Shown here one piece after another: positions 36,790 through 45,934 of a stretch of 64,000 nt of DNA (positions within the stretch are counted from its first letter, which is position 1; each line of letters starts with the position of its first letter). The stretch lies in the NCBI RefSeq assembly GCF_024129435.1, contig NZ_JAMXXN010000011.1:1-64000 (forward strand), read 5' to 3'. The stretch comes from Acinetobacter lwoffii (GTDB taxonomy: Bacteria; Pseudomonadota; Gammaproteobacteria; Pseudomonadales; Moraxellaceae). Under the pieces are notes generated by a model. The model did not search any database. It saw nothing but the letters and a program-made list of their open reading frames with translations, and was not told where the DNA came from. Made by a program: the position numbers and the translations under genes.

Positions 36790-37290
36790 ATGAATCTGAT
36801 TCGACACGTAGAAGATCAATGTTGGGACGTTTTGCAGCAAGTTTCTGATCCAGAGATTCCAGTATTGTCAGTGATTGATCTGGGCATGATTCGTGGCGTC
36901 GAGCTGAATCAGCAGGATGAAATTGTGGTGCGACTCACGCCGACCTATAGCGGCTGTCCGGCCACGGATTTATTAAAAGCAGAAATTACCCAGGCTTTCG
37001 AGGCGAACGGTTTGACGCCGGTCAAAGTCATTGTGGATCTGTCTCAAGCCTGGACTACGGACTGGATGAGTGAATCGGGCAAACACAAATTACAGCAATA
37101 TGGTATTGCCCCGCCGCAAGGCCAGTCACATAGCTGTGGTACGCATGTGGCATTGACCGATGGCATCACCTGTCCACAGTGCTTAAGGAACAACAGCAAA
37201 TTATTAAGTGAATTCGGTTCGACAGCCTGTAAAGCTTTATATCAATGTCGGGACTGCTTAGAAACTTTTGACTATTTCAAATGTATTTGA
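36790..37290 (+). CDS. paaD: Phenylacetate-CoA epoxidase maturation protein PaaD
   Basis: 166-aa protein required for epoxidase activity, probably in Fe-S or di-iron centre maturation. An N-terminal MIP18/DUF59-type domain (DPEIPVLSVIDLGMIRGV, TPTYSGCPATDLLKAEI) is followed by a cysteine-rich C-terminus (CGTH, CPQC, CKALYQCRDC) able to bind metal. Start at 36790 behind AGGGAGTG; the GTG at 36781 is an alternative. In-operon position between paaC and paaE is the standard one. Confidence 0.94.
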   Translation: MNLIRHVEDQCWDVLQQVSDPEIPVLSVIDLGMIRGVELNQQDEIVVRLTPTYSGCPATDLLKAEITQAFEANGLTPVKVIVDLSQAWTTDWMSESGKHKLQQYGIAPPQGQSHSCGTHVALTDGITCPQCLRNNSKLLSEFGSTACKALYQCRDCLETFDYFKCI

Positions 37291-37365
37291 TTGTAACGAT
37301 TGCGCGGTGGGCAGGGTAAACCAATAACAAGCCTGAACACCGCCACCTAAAAGAAGGATTTTGCC

Positions 37366-38424
37366 ATGAGCCAATTTATACCATTAACCATTAAATCGAT
37401 TCAGCCACAAACCGAGCAAGCGATCTGCATTGCCTTTGATCTCGCGCCTGAGCAGTTGGATACTTTTCAATATCAGCCGGGTCAGCACCTCACCATTCGT
37501 CATTTAACCGATGACGGCGAGCTGCGCCGCTGCTACTCGATCTGCAGTGATACTCAGGAAGACATGAGCATTGCGATTAAAAAAATTGATCAGGGTCAGT
37601 TTTCAACCTGGGCCAATGCGCATCTCAAAGCAGGCGATGTACTAGAAGTCATGCCACCGCAAGGGGTGTTCTTTCAGAAAGCCGCCAAGGCTGGTGGCCA
37701 GAATTATCTAGGATTTGCAGCAGGCAGTGGCATTACGCCAATTTTATCGATTGTAAAGTCGGTGTTGAACCGTCAAGCGGAAGCAACATTCACTCTGGTA
37801 TATGGCAACCGCTCCTGGAAACAGACCATGTTCTCTGAACAGATCATGGACTTGAAAGACCGTTTTAAGGAACGTCTGCAACTGGTAAATATTTTTTCAC
37901 GTGAACTGAATGACAGTGACATCTTTAATGGTCGGATTGATGCAGACAAATTGCAGCAGTTATTTCAGGCCAATCTGATTTCTGCCGAAGCAGATCACTG
38001 TTTCGCTTGCGGTCCTGAAGAAATGATGACAGCAGTCGAAACGGTATTACCGACTTGGGGCATTCAACGCAGCAAGATTCATACGGAACGCTTCAATACG
38101 GGTACTGCACCGAAAGCAACCGCCCAGCAGATGGAAAGCCGCAGCGAAGAACGCGTCAATATCATCCTCGATGGTCGCGAGCTGATTGTTGAAGTCTCTA
38201 AGCAGGATGACAGTATTTTAGATGCTGCGCTACGTGCCGGAGCCGACCTGCCATATGCCTGTAAGGGCGGCGTTTGTGCCACCTGTAAATGTAAGGTGTT
38301 AGAGGGACAGGTTGAAATGGCGGTGAATTACAGTCTGGAAGAAGATGAAATTCAGAAAGGCTATGTGCTCAGTTGTCAGGCACGTCCAACCACGGCCAAT
38401 GTCCGACTCAGTTTTGATGAATAA
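37366..38424 (+). CDS. paaE: 1,2-phenylacetyl-CoA epoxidase reductase subunit PaaE
   Basis: 352-aa reductase that passes electrons from NADPH via FAD and a [2Fe-2S] centre to PaaA. The N-terminal ferredoxin-reductase module has the flavin motif RRCYSICS (near 54-61) and the nucleotide-binding GFAAGSGITPILSI. The C-terminal plant-type ferredoxin has Cys299, Cys304, Cys307 and Cys337 (CKGGVCATCKCKV...SCQ). GAAGGATT precedes the ATG. Confidence 0.97.
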   Translation: MSQFIPLTIKSIQPQTEQAICIAFDLAPEQLDTFQYQPGQHLTIRHLTDDGELRRCYSICSDTQEDMSIAIKKIDQGQFSTWANAHLKAGDVLEVMPPQGVFFQKAAKAGGQNYLGFAAGSGITPILSIVKSVLNRQAEATFTLVYGNRSWKQTMFSEQIMDLKDRFKERLQLVNIFSRELNDSDIFNGRIDADKLQQLFQANLISAEADHCFACGPEEMMTAVETVLPTWGIQRSKIHTERFNTGTAPKATAQQMESRSEERVNIILDGRELIVEVSKQDDSILDAALRAGADLPYACKGGVCATCKCKVLEGQVEMAVNYSLEEDEIQKGYVLSCQARPTTANVRLSFDE

Positions 38425-38466
38425 AAGCTGAATTTACAGCACCGCGAGCATAGCAGGAGTTCAAGG

Positions 38467-39237
38467 ATGACCTACATTAAAACCAGCTCACCCAAGCCGG
38501 GTGTGGTACTGATCGAGCTAAATCGTCCAGAAAAGCGCAATGCTTTAAACAATGCCGCCTTGCAAAACATTGCAGCCTGTCTACAGGACTTGGAAACAGA
38601 TGCTGCTGTGAAAGCCGTGGTCATCACCGGAAATACGCAATGCTTTGCTGCCGGTGCTGATTTAAATGAGCTGGCGCAGTTAGATGTGGTCAGCATCCAG
38701 CAAGACCAACGCCCACTGCTCTGGAAAAAAATTGATGAATTTTCCAAGCCTTTAATCATGGCCGTAAATGGTTATGCTTTTGGTGCAGGTTTCGAGTTGG
38801 CTTTGCATGGTGACATGGTGCTGACCGGAGAAAATGCCCAGTTTGCCTTGCCTGAAATCGGTTTAGGTATGTTGCCGGGTGCCGGTGGAACCCAGCGTCT
38901 GGCCCGTCTGGTCGGTCAGCAATTAACGATGCGCTGGGCCATGACTGGTGAAATGATTTCGGCACAAACAGCCTTGCAACATGGCATTAGTAGCCAGGTT
39001 TGTCCGGCAGGATTGACCGTGCAATACGCACTGGAACTGGCAGAAAAAATTGCCAAGCAGGCACCGCTGGCCATTCGTGCCATCAAGCAATCTTTAAAGT
39101 CGATTCATGAAGTGACTTTAAGTCAGGGACTGAAACTTGAACGTCAACATTTTGTCTGGCTGGCGGCGACCCAAGATCGCCAGGAAGGCATCAATGCATT
39201 TTTAGAAAAAAGAAAACCAGAATTTAGAGGTATGTAA
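38467..39237 (+). CDS. paaF: 2,3-dehydroadipyl-CoA hydratase PaaF
   Basis: Crotonase-fold enoyl-CoA hydratase (256 aa) that hydrates 2,3-didehydroadipyl-CoA in the lower phenylacetate pathway. Oxyanion-hole segments FAAGADLNEL and GYAFGAGFELAL and the catalytic region LPEIGLGMLPGAGGTQRL, with both glutamates of classic hydratases, are present. Its stop overlaps the paaG start by one base (TAATG). Confidence 0.94.
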   Translation: MTYIKTSSPKPGVVLIELNRPEKRNALNNAALQNIAACLQDLETDAAVKAVVITGNTQCFAAGADLNELAQLDVVSIQQDQRPLLWKKIDEFSKPLIMAVNGYAFGAGFELALHGDMVLTGENAQFALPEIGLGMLPGAGGTQRLARLVGQQLTMRWAMTGEMISAQTALQHGISSQVCPAGLTVQYALELAEKIAKQAPLAIRAIKQSLKSIHEVTLSQGLKLERQHFVWLAATQDRQEGINAFLEKRKPEFRGM

Positions 39238-40028
39238 TGGATTATCAAACAATTATTGTCGAAGAAAAAAATGCAGTGGGCTACCTGACCTTTAACCGTC
39301 CAAAACAGCTCAACAGCTTTAATGAAACCATGCATCAGGAAGTCTCCAAGGTCATCAAGGCCTGGGCCAAAGACAGCCAGATTCGTGCCGTAGTGATCTC
39401 AGCCGAAGGCCGCGGTTTCTGTGCCGGTCAGGATCTGAATGACCGTGTGGTCGATCCGAATGCCGATGCACCGGACTTAGGTCTGTCGATTGAAAAATAT
39501 TACAACCCTCTGATTAAGCTGATTACTGAAATGCCTAAACCGGTGATTTGTGCGGTGAATGGTGTGGCAGCAGGGGCAGGCGCCAATATTGCCCTGGCCT
39601 GTGACATTGTGGTGGCAGCAAAATCGGCTTCCTTTATTCAGGCCTTCTGCCGTCTTGGCTTGGTGCCAGATTCAGGCGGTACCTGGTTCCTGCCGCGTCT
39701 GGTCGGGCGTGCTCAGGCGATGGGCCTTGCCATGCTCGGCGATAAAATTCCGGCTGAGCGCGCAGTACAACTGGGCATGATCTGGCAAGTGGTTGAAGAT
39801 GAACAACTGCAAGCAGAAGCGAAAAAACTGGCAGAGCATCTGGCACAGCAACCGACCTATGGTCTGTCCCTGATCAAAAAAGCCATCCATGCCGCAGCCG
39901 ACAATAATCTGGATGAGCAGCTCATTCTGGAACGTGACCTGCAACGTCTGGCTGGACGTTCAAGCGACTATAAAGAAGGTGTACAAGCCTTTATGCAGAA
40001 GCGTACCCCTGAATATAAAGGATGCTAA
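39237..40028 (+). CDS. paaG: Ring 1,2-epoxyphenylacetyl-CoA isomerase PaaG
   Basis: Crotonase-fold isomerase (263 aa) converting the epoxide to oxepin-CoA and later shifting a double bond in the dehydrosuberyl intermediate. Oxyanion segments are CAGQDLNDRV and GVAAGAGANIALACD. The active site has LGLVPDSGGTW, an Asp where hydratases have Glu, which is typical of PaaG and separates it from PaaF. Translationally coupled to paaF and followed by paaH after 3 bases. Confidence 0.95.
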   Translation: MDYQTIIVEEKNAVGYLTFNRPKQLNSFNETMHQEVSKVIKAWAKDSQIRAVVISAEGRGFCAGQDLNDRVVDPNADAPDLGLSIEKYYNPLIKLITEMPKPVICAVNGVAAGAGANIALACDIVVAAKSASFIQAFCRLGLVPDSGGTWFLPRLVGRAQAMGLAMLGDKIPAERAVQLGMIWQVVEDEQLQAEAKKLAEHLAQQPTYGLSLIKKAIHAAADNNLDEQLILERDLQRLAGRSSDYKEGVQAFMQKRTPEYKGC

Positions 40029-40031
40029 ATC

Positions 40032-41585
40032 ATGCAACAGATCAATTTGGAACAAGTCAAAGTTGCTGTGGTCGGTGCTGGAACCATGGGGATTGGTATT
40101 GCACAACTGGCAGCCATGCACGGGCATCCGACCTATGTGTTTGATCTCGATCGCAGCAAAGTTCAGAGTGCCTTAACTGCTTTAGAGGCGCAGCTTAGCA
40201 AGCGCGTACAAAATGGCAAAATGACCCAGCAATTGCTGGAAAGTACCTTTGCCAATCTGATTGTGGCAGAGGACATTCAGCAGCTTGCCGATGCGGGCTT
40301 AATTATTGAAGCCATTGTAGAGAAGAAAGAAGTCAAACAAAACCTGTTTCAACAGCTGGATACCATTTGCCCGGAACAGACGATTTTTGCGTCCAATACT
40401 TCTTCAATTTCCATTACCGCAATTGCCTCGGCGATTCCACATCCCGAGCGAGTGATTGGTCTGCATTTCTTTAATCCGGCGCCGGTGATGAAACTGGTCG
40501 AGATTATCCGCGGACTGAAAACCTCAGCAGCGATTGCCGATGCAGTATTTGATCTGATGAAGGACTGGAACAAGGTTCCGGTGCGAGCCAAATCGACCCC
40601 GGGTTTTATCGTCAATCGTGTCGCACGACCTTATTATGCCGAGGCCTTTCGTGCCTTGCAGGAAAATGCCACCACCCCGGAACAGCTCGATTACATCATG
40701 CGCGAATGTGGCCGTTTTGCCATGGGGCCGTGTGAACTTACAGATCTGATTGGGCAGGATGTGAATTTCTCGGTCACACAAAGTGTCTATCAGGAATTTT
40801 TCTATGAGCCACGCTACCGCCCGTCCTTGATTCAAAAAGAACTGGTCGATGCCGGTTGTTATGGTCGCAAGTCCGGTCAGGGTTTTTATGATTACGCTCA
40901 GGCCAAGCCTGCACCTGTATATGAATTGCCAGTGTGTTATGCCAAGTCGCTGAATAAGCTCAAAGTCACAGTAAAAGGTGAATGGCTACATTCCTCAGTA
41001 CTGATTGAACGTTTAAAACAGGCCTCTCATGTAGAGCTGAGTTTTCAGGCAGCAGAACAGAATGAAATCCTGATTGGTGACCTTTCTCTGCGATTATCGC
41101 TTGGCGAATCAGTTGAACTTACCTATCCGCATGAGCCTGTGGTGTTGATGGACTGGCATTCAGATTGGACAAATGCTCAAGCGATTCCAGTCGTTGCATC
41201 ACCGGCGTGTAGTGCTGAACAGCGCCAGGCAGTGGAGCTATTCCTCATAGGTATGGATATGATACCTATTTGGTCTAAGGATCATCCCGGTCTTTATGTT
41301 ATACGTAGTATTGCCATGTTGGTGAATGAAGCCTGTGAAGCAGTATTGCATGATATTGCATCAGAACAAGATATTGATTCTGCTATGAAATATGGCGTTA
41401 ATTATCCTTGTGGTCCATTCGAATGGGCAGATAAAATTGGATATTACACAATTTTACAAATTTTAGAAAATATGTGTCGTATTTATGGTGAAGACCGCTA
41501 TAGAACTAGTATATATTTAGCAAAGAAAGCGGTGCAGGGACATGCACAGAAAACTCAGCAGCAACCATTACGCGTTGCTGGCTAA
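40032..41585 (+). CDS. paaH: 3-hydroxyadipyl-CoA dehydrogenase PaaH
   Basis: 517-aa NAD-dependent enzyme oxidising 3-hydroxyadipyl-CoA to 3-oxoadipyl-CoA. The Rossmann motif GAGTMGIGIAQLA is near residues 16-28 and the catalytic His lies in LHFFNPAPVMKLVEI. The first 3HCDH domain spans ~190-285, and a second C-terminal 3HCDH-type domain spans ~410-500. The part encoded by 41281-41520 has about 34% GC by my count against ~47-50% in neighbouring sequence, with A/T-ending codons, although the protein stays intact and family-like. Confidence 0.95.
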   Translation: MQQINLEQVKVAVVGAGTMGIGIAQLAAMHGHPTYVFDLDRSKVQSALTALEAQLSKRVQNGKMTQQLLESTFANLIVAEDIQQLADAGLIIEAIVEKKEVKQNLFQQLDTICPEQTIFASNTSSISITAIASAIPHPERVIGLHFFNPAPVMKLVEIIRGLKTSAAIADAVFDLMKDWNKVPVRAKSTPGFIVNRVARPYYAEAFRALQENATTPEQLDYIMRECGRFAMGPCELTDLIGQDVNFSVTQSVYQEFFYEPRYRPSLIQKELVDAGCYGRKSGQGFYDYAQAKPAPVYELPVCYAKSLNKLKVTVKGEWLHSSVLIERLKQASHVELSFQAAEQNEILIGDLSLRLSLGESVELTYPHEPVVLMDWHSDWTNAQAIPVVASPACSAEQRQAVELFLIGMDMIPIWSKDHPGLYVIRSIAMLVNEACEAVLHDIASEQDIDSAMKYGVNYPCGPFEWADKIGYYTILQILENMCRIYGEDRYRTSIYLAKKAVQGHAQKTQQQPLRVAG

Positions 41586-41596
41586 AAGGAAGAATC

Positions 41597-42808
41597 ATGG
41601 AACAGGTTTATATTTTTGATGGAATTCGCACCTCGATCGGACGCTATGCCGGTGGACTGAGCAGCATTCGTGCTGATGATCTGGCAGCGCTACCGATTCA
41701 ATATCTGAAAGATCAGCATCCTGCCTTGCCATGGGCAGAACTGGATGAAGTGATCTTGGGCTGTGCCAATCAGGCCGGTGAAGATAACCGCAACGTGGCG
41801 CGTATGGCTGCTTTACTCGCAGGGTTGCCTGAATCTGTTTCAGCACTGACCGTAAACCGTTTATGTGCCTCAGGTCTGGATGCCATTGGACTGGCAGCCC
41901 GTGCCATCAAATCGGGTGAGGCTCAATTTATTTTGGCGGGTGGCGTAGAATCCATGAGCCGAGCGCCTTTTGTGCAATCCAAACCTACAACTGCCTTTAG
42001 CCGTACCCCTGAAATTTATGACACCACCATTGGCTGGCGTTTTATCAACCCAAAATTTAAAGCACAGTTTGGCGTCGATAGCATGCCGGAAACTGCCGAA
42101 AACGTCGCTGAAAAGTATCAGATTAGCCGTGCAGACCAAGACCTGTTTGCCTATCACAGCCAGCAGAAAACCGCAGTAGCGCAGCAAAAAGGTATTTTTG
42201 CCGAAGAAATTCTGCCAGTCGAGGTTAAAGGTCCGAAGAAAACCACTCTGACCATTTCCCAAGACGAGCACCCGCGTGCAGAAACGACGCTGGATAATCT
42301 GGCAGCCTTGAAAACCCCATTTCGTAAAGAAGGCGGTTCAGTCACCGCTGGTAATGCTTCGGGTGTTAATGACGGGGCGGCTTGCGTATTACTCGGCAAT
42401 CAGCAGTTTGCTGAGCAGTATGGTTTGCGCCCGAAAGCTAAAGTGATTGGAATGGCCAGTGCCGGTGTGGAAGCCAAATATATGGGCATTGGGCCGGTGC
42501 CAGCAGTACATAAAGTGCTGAAACAGACTGGACTCAGTCTGGAACAGATGGACGTGATTGAGCTGAATGAAGCTTTTGCTGCGCAGTCACTGGCCGTGAT
42601 TCGTGAACTCGGCTTGCAAGACGATGATTCCAGAATTAACCCGAATGGCGGTGCCATCGCCTTGGGTCATCCGCTGGGTATGAGTGGCACCCGTCTGGTG
42701 ATCACGGCCATGAAAGAACTAAAACGCCGTAAAGGCAAATATGCACTCTGCACCATGTGTGTCGGTGTGGGTCAAGGTGTGGCACTGGTTTTAGAAAATA
42801 TGGATTAA
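41597..42808 (+). CDS. paaJ: 3-oxoadipyl-CoA / 3-oxo-5,6-dehydrosuberyl-CoA thiolase PaaJ
   Basis: 403-aa thiolase that releases acetyl-CoA twice in the pathway, leaving succinyl-CoA. The nucleophile is Cys90 in [12 protein letters not shown]; the other catalytic residues are His in [14 protein letters not shown] and Cys in [10 protein letters not shown]. Closely related to PcaF of the beta-ketoadipate pathway, but the operon context decides the name. AAAGGAAGAATC gives the ribosome-binding site. The usual paaI thioesterase is absent between paaH and this gene. Confidence 0.94.
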   Translation: MEQVYIFDGIRTSIGRYAGGLSSIRADDLAALPIQYLKDQHPALPWAELDEVILGCANQAGEDNRNVARMAALLAGLPESVSALTVNRLCASGLDAIGLAARAIKSGEAQFILAGGVESMSRAPFVQSKPTTAFSRTPEIYDTTIGWRFINPKFKAQFGVDSMPETAENVAEKYQISRADQDLFAYHSQQKTAVAQQKGIFAEEILPVEVKGPKKTTLTISQDEHPRAETTLDNLAALKTPFRKEGGSVTAGNASGVNDGAACVLLGNQQFAEQYGLRPKAKVIGMASAGVEAKYMGIGPVPAVHKVLKQTGLSLEQMDVIELNEAFAAQSLAVIRELGLQDDDSRINPNGGAIALGHPLGMSGTRLVITAMKELKRRKGKYALCTMCVGVGQGVALVLENMD

Positions 42809-42868
42809 ACACATCATTCAATCAATGAATTAAACCGTGGTCAGGAAGACTGCGTCAGGAGTAAGAAT

Positions 42869-44161
42869 ATGAATAACAATGCAATGGAAAAAATTGAAAA
42901 AGTATCGGTTGATGAGTTACGCAGTGTTCAGCTACAGCGTATGAAAAAGACGTTGCAACATGCTTATCAGAATAGCCCGGTTTATAAAAAGAAATTCGAT
43001 GATGCTGGCGTGCATCCAGACGATTTTAACTCACTGGAAGATCTGGCCAAATACCCGTTTACCACCAAACAGGATTTACGTGATAACTATCCGTTTGGCA
43101 TGTTCGCTGTGCCACAGGAACAGATTGTACGTGTGCATGCATCTTCTGGCACCACCGGTCAGCCGACCGTAGTCGGTTATACCCAAAATGATATTAATGT
43201 CTGGTCAGATGTAGTGGCGCGTTCATTACGTGCAGCCGGCTTGAGCAGTAAAGATATCATCCAGGTGTCTTATGGTTATGGTCTGTTTACGGGTGGTTTA
43301 GGTGCACATTATGGCGTTGAACGCTTGGGTGCAACCGTGATCCCAATGTCTGGCGGACAAACCGATAAACAGGCGCAACTGATTCATGACTTTAAACCAA
43401 CAGCACTGATGGTCACGCCATCTTACTGCCTGAACATTATTGAAGCGCTTGAGAAGAAATTTGGCACAGCCAAAAACTGTTCGATTAAAACCGGTGTCTT
43501 TGGTGCAGAGCCATGGACCAATGAAATGCGCAAGGAAATTGAAGAGCGTTTAGGCATTGATGCGCTGGATATTTATGGTTTATCAGAAGTGATGGGGCCG
43601 GGCGTAGCGATGGAATGTCTGGAATCCAAAGATGGCCCAACCATTTGGGAAGATCATTTTTATCCTGAAATTATCCATCCGGAAACTGGCGAAGTGCTGC
43701 CAGATGGCGAACTGGGTGAACTGGTCTTTACCACCATTACTAAAGAAGGCATGCCGGTAATCCGTTACCGTACCCGTGACCTGACCCGTTTATTGCCAGG
43801 CACGGCACGCACCATGCGCCGTATGGACAAGATTGTCGGCCGTAGTGATGACATGATGATTATTCGTGGGGTCAATGTGTTCCCGTCGCAGATTGAAGAG
43901 CAGATTTTACAGATCCAGCAACTCATCCCAAACTATCAGATTCAGATTTGCAAACAAGGACATCTGGATACATTGCATATCCGTACCGAAATGCGTAAAG
44001 ATAGCAGTGACATTATGGCGCACCAGTTGGCAACTCAGCTGAAAAGCCAGATTAAAACCATGGTCGGAATCACCGTGAGTGTCGAAGTGTTACCTGAAGG
44101 GAGTCTGCCACGCTCTGAAGGCAAGGCACAGCGCGTGTTTGATATCCGCAAGTCTGCATGA
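42869..44161 (+). CDS. paaK: Phenylacetate-CoA ligase PaaK
   Basis: Adenylate-forming enzyme (430 aa) that starts the pathway by making phenylacetyl-CoA, the inducer that releases PaaX. The phosphate loop is SSGTTGQPTV (residues 92-101), the AMP motif DIYGLSEVMGPGV lies near 230, and the C-terminal domain hinge is RTRDLTRLLPG with the lysine near SEGKAQRVFD. CAGGAGTAAG is a good ribosome-binding site. Confidence 0.97.
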   Translation: MNNNAMEKIEKVSVDELRSVQLQRMKKTLQHAYQNSPVYKKKFDDAGVHPDDFNSLEDLAKYPFTTKQDLRDNYPFGMFAVPQEQIVRVHASSGTTGQPTVVGYTQNDINVWSDVVARSLRAAGLSSKDIIQVSYGYGLFTGGLGAHYGVERLGATVIPMSGGQTDKQAQLIHDFKPTALMVTPSYCLNIIEALEKKFGTAKNCSIKTGVFGAEPWTNEMRKEIEERLGIDALDIYGLSEVMGPGVAMECLESKDGPTIWEDHFYPEIIHPETGEVLPDGELGELVFTTITKEGMPVIRYRTRDLTRLLPGTARTMRRMDKIVGRSDDMMIIRGVNVFPSQIEEQILQIQQLIPNYQIQICKQGHLDTLHIRTEMRKDSSDIMAHQLATQLKSQIKTMVGITVSVEVLPEGSLPRSEGKAQRVFDIRKSA

Positions 44162-44170
44162 AGTACTATT

Positions 44171-44197
44171 GGATGATAGCCAAATGGTCTATCATCC
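44171..44197 (+). other. Perfect hairpin between paaK and paaX
   Basis: The 9-bp arms GGATGATAG / CTATCATCC enclose a short loop that can add a CC/GG pairing. No T-run follows, so it is not a standard terminator. It could stabilise the paaK 3' end or act as a protein site. Confidence 0.5.
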
Positions 44198-44224
44198 AGT
44201 TTCTATAAGGTAAAGTTAAACGCA

Positions 44225-45163
44225 ATGAATCCGAAATTAAAACAAATAATTGATGACTTTATTCAAACTGAAGCACTCAGCGGAACCTCATTAATCATGA
44301 CCATCTTTGGTGACTGTATTTTTCACCGGGGTGGCATTATCAGTCTGGCCAGTCTAATTCAGCTCATGGATGTCTTCGGATTTAATGAACGATCGGTACG
44401 GACTGCCGTATTTCGTCTGGTCCAAAATGGCTGGCTGATGTCTGAGAAAATTGGTCGCACCAGTTATTATCGCGTAACCGAAAGCAGCCGCCAGCGTTTT
44501 ATTATGGCGGATCAAAAAATTTACAGTTTTCAGCATACCGAATGGGATCAGAAGTGGGATCTGGTGCTGCTCAGTTCAGTGGAACTGGAAAATAAACTGG
44601 TTCTGAAAAAAGAACTGGAATGGCTGGGCTTTGCCAATATCGCCACCAATGTCATGGCCTATCCGGGCTGTGATCACCAGAAACTGCAAAACCTGCTGCT
44701 GAACTTGAAAATGACCGACCAAGTCGTGGTATTTAAGGCTGAAACCTTACAGCTCTGGCAGGAATCCTACCCAACCGTGAAACGCATGGTCGCCACCAAC
44801 TGGCCGGTACAGGAGCTGCATCAGCGCTATGAAAAATTCATTGCAGATTTCCGGGAATTCTTTCATCTGGTGGAGCAGGAGGAAGAACTGGATCCGGTTC
44901 AGGCTTTTCAGCTGCGTATTTTGCTGATTCATCAATTCCGCCGGATTTTACTAAAAGATCCAAATCTGCCTTTTGAATTATTGCCATCCAACTGGCTTTC
45001 CCTGAATGCCCGTAATCTGAGCAGTAATTTATATCAAACCGTGGTTGCGGCAGGGGATGAGTTCTTTATGGAGATCGCCCGAACTTCGGAAGGTTCGATG
45101 CCGCCGGTACATCCACAATTTTATAAACGTTTTGGCGGTTTGCGACTGGAAGCTGTTAGCTAA
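44225..45163 (+). CDS. paaX: Phenylacetate degradation transcriptional repressor PaaX
   Basis: 312-aa GntR-like repressor that binds paa promoters and is released by phenylacetyl-CoA. The N-terminal winged helix-turn-helix region (LASLIQLMDVFGFNERSVRTAV, FRLVQNGWL) is followed by the PaaX central and C-terminal domains, with the conserved PPVHPQFYKRFGGLRLE-like ending. Located after paaK and before paaY, as in E. coli. Candidate target sites are noted in the paaZ-paaA gap and upstream of the MFS gene. Confidence 0.95.
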   Translation: MNPKLKQIIDDFIQTEALSGTSLIMTIFGDCIFHRGGIISLASLIQLMDVFGFNERSVRTAVFRLVQNGWLMSEKIGRTSYYRVTESSRQRFIMADQKIYSFQHTEWDQKWDLVLLSSVELENKLVLKKELEWLGFANIATNVMAYPGCDHQKLQNLLLNLKMTDQVVVFKAETLQLWQESYPTVKRMVATNWPVQELHQRYEKFIADFREFFHLVEQEEELDPVQAFQLRILLIHQFRRILLKDPNLPFELLPSNWLSLNARNLSSNLYQTVVAAGDEFFMEIARTSEGSMPPVHPQFYKRFGGLRLEAVS

Positions 45164-45194
45164 TCTAATTCTGCATTTTTAAAGGAATAAAATA

Positions 45195-45803
45195 ATGCCG
45201 TGTTATGCCATTGATGGTGTGATTCCTGTGGTCAGCCCTCGCGCTTATGTGCATCCGCAAGCCGTTCTGATCGGGGATGTGGTGATTGAAGAGGGCGTAT
45301 ATATCGGGCCTTTCGCTACTTTAAGAGCCGACTTTGGCGGGATTCACATCCAGAAAAATGCTAATGTTCAGGATTCCTGTACCATCCATGGCTTTCCCGG
45401 TAGCGTCACGCTGGTCGAAGAATATGGTCATATCGGACATGGCGCGATTTTACATGGCTGTATCATTCGTAAAAATGTACTGGTGGGTATGAACAGCGTG
45501 ATTCTTGATGAAGCCGAGATTGGTGAAAATACCATTGTTGGTGCTAATAGTACGGTTAAAGCCAAGGCCCAAATTCCGGAAAATTCATTGGTACTCGGTA
45601 GTCCAGCACGGGTCATCCGTCCCCTGGACACCAAAGAAATTGCTTGGAAAAGCAAAGGGACACAAGAATATATTCAGCTGACAGAGCGCTGTCTTTCCTC
45701 AATGCAGGAGGTCAGTCCTTTAACAGAAGTCTCCACAGACCGGCTCAGTTACAAAGCGTTTAAGGCAGATTATCAGATCAAGCAGAATAGCTTGAATGAC
45801 TAA
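45195..45803 (+). CDS. paaY: Phenylacetate pathway hexapeptide protein PaaY
   Basis: 202-aa left-handed beta-helix protein of the gamma-carbonic anhydrase superfamily. PaaY has thioesterase activity on pathway CoA dead-end products in other bacteria. Hexapeptide repeats and zinc histidines appear in NVQDSCTIHGFPG and EYGHIGHGAILHGCIIRKN. AAAGGAATAA precedes the ATG, 31 bases after paaX. With no paaI in the cluster, PaaY may be the only dedicated thioesterase-type protein here (inference). Confidence 0.94.
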   Translation: MPCYAIDGVIPVVSPRAYVHPQAVLIGDVVIEEGVYIGPFATLRADFGGIHIQKNANVQDSCTIHGFPGSVTLVEEYGHIGHGAILHGCIIRKNVLVGMNSVILDEAEIGENTIVGANSTVKAKAQIPENSLVLGSPARVIRPLDTKEIAWKSKGTQEYIQLTERCLSSMQEVSPLTEVSTDRLSYKAFKADYQIKQNSLND

Positions 45804-45934
45804 GTTAAGAACATGATTCTATTAAATAGATGAATTCTGCATTTTAAAAACAGGAAGTAACTGAAACCAAATTCCAACTGCATTCCCTGACCGTCTATTT
45901 AGACTGAAATAAAACTGGTCTGGAAAGCATATAT

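Noticed and set aside
41281..41520. Insertion element or phage fragment in paaH
   Set aside because: The reading frame and dehydrogenase motifs continue through the low-GC patch and no terminal repeats or target duplication are visible.
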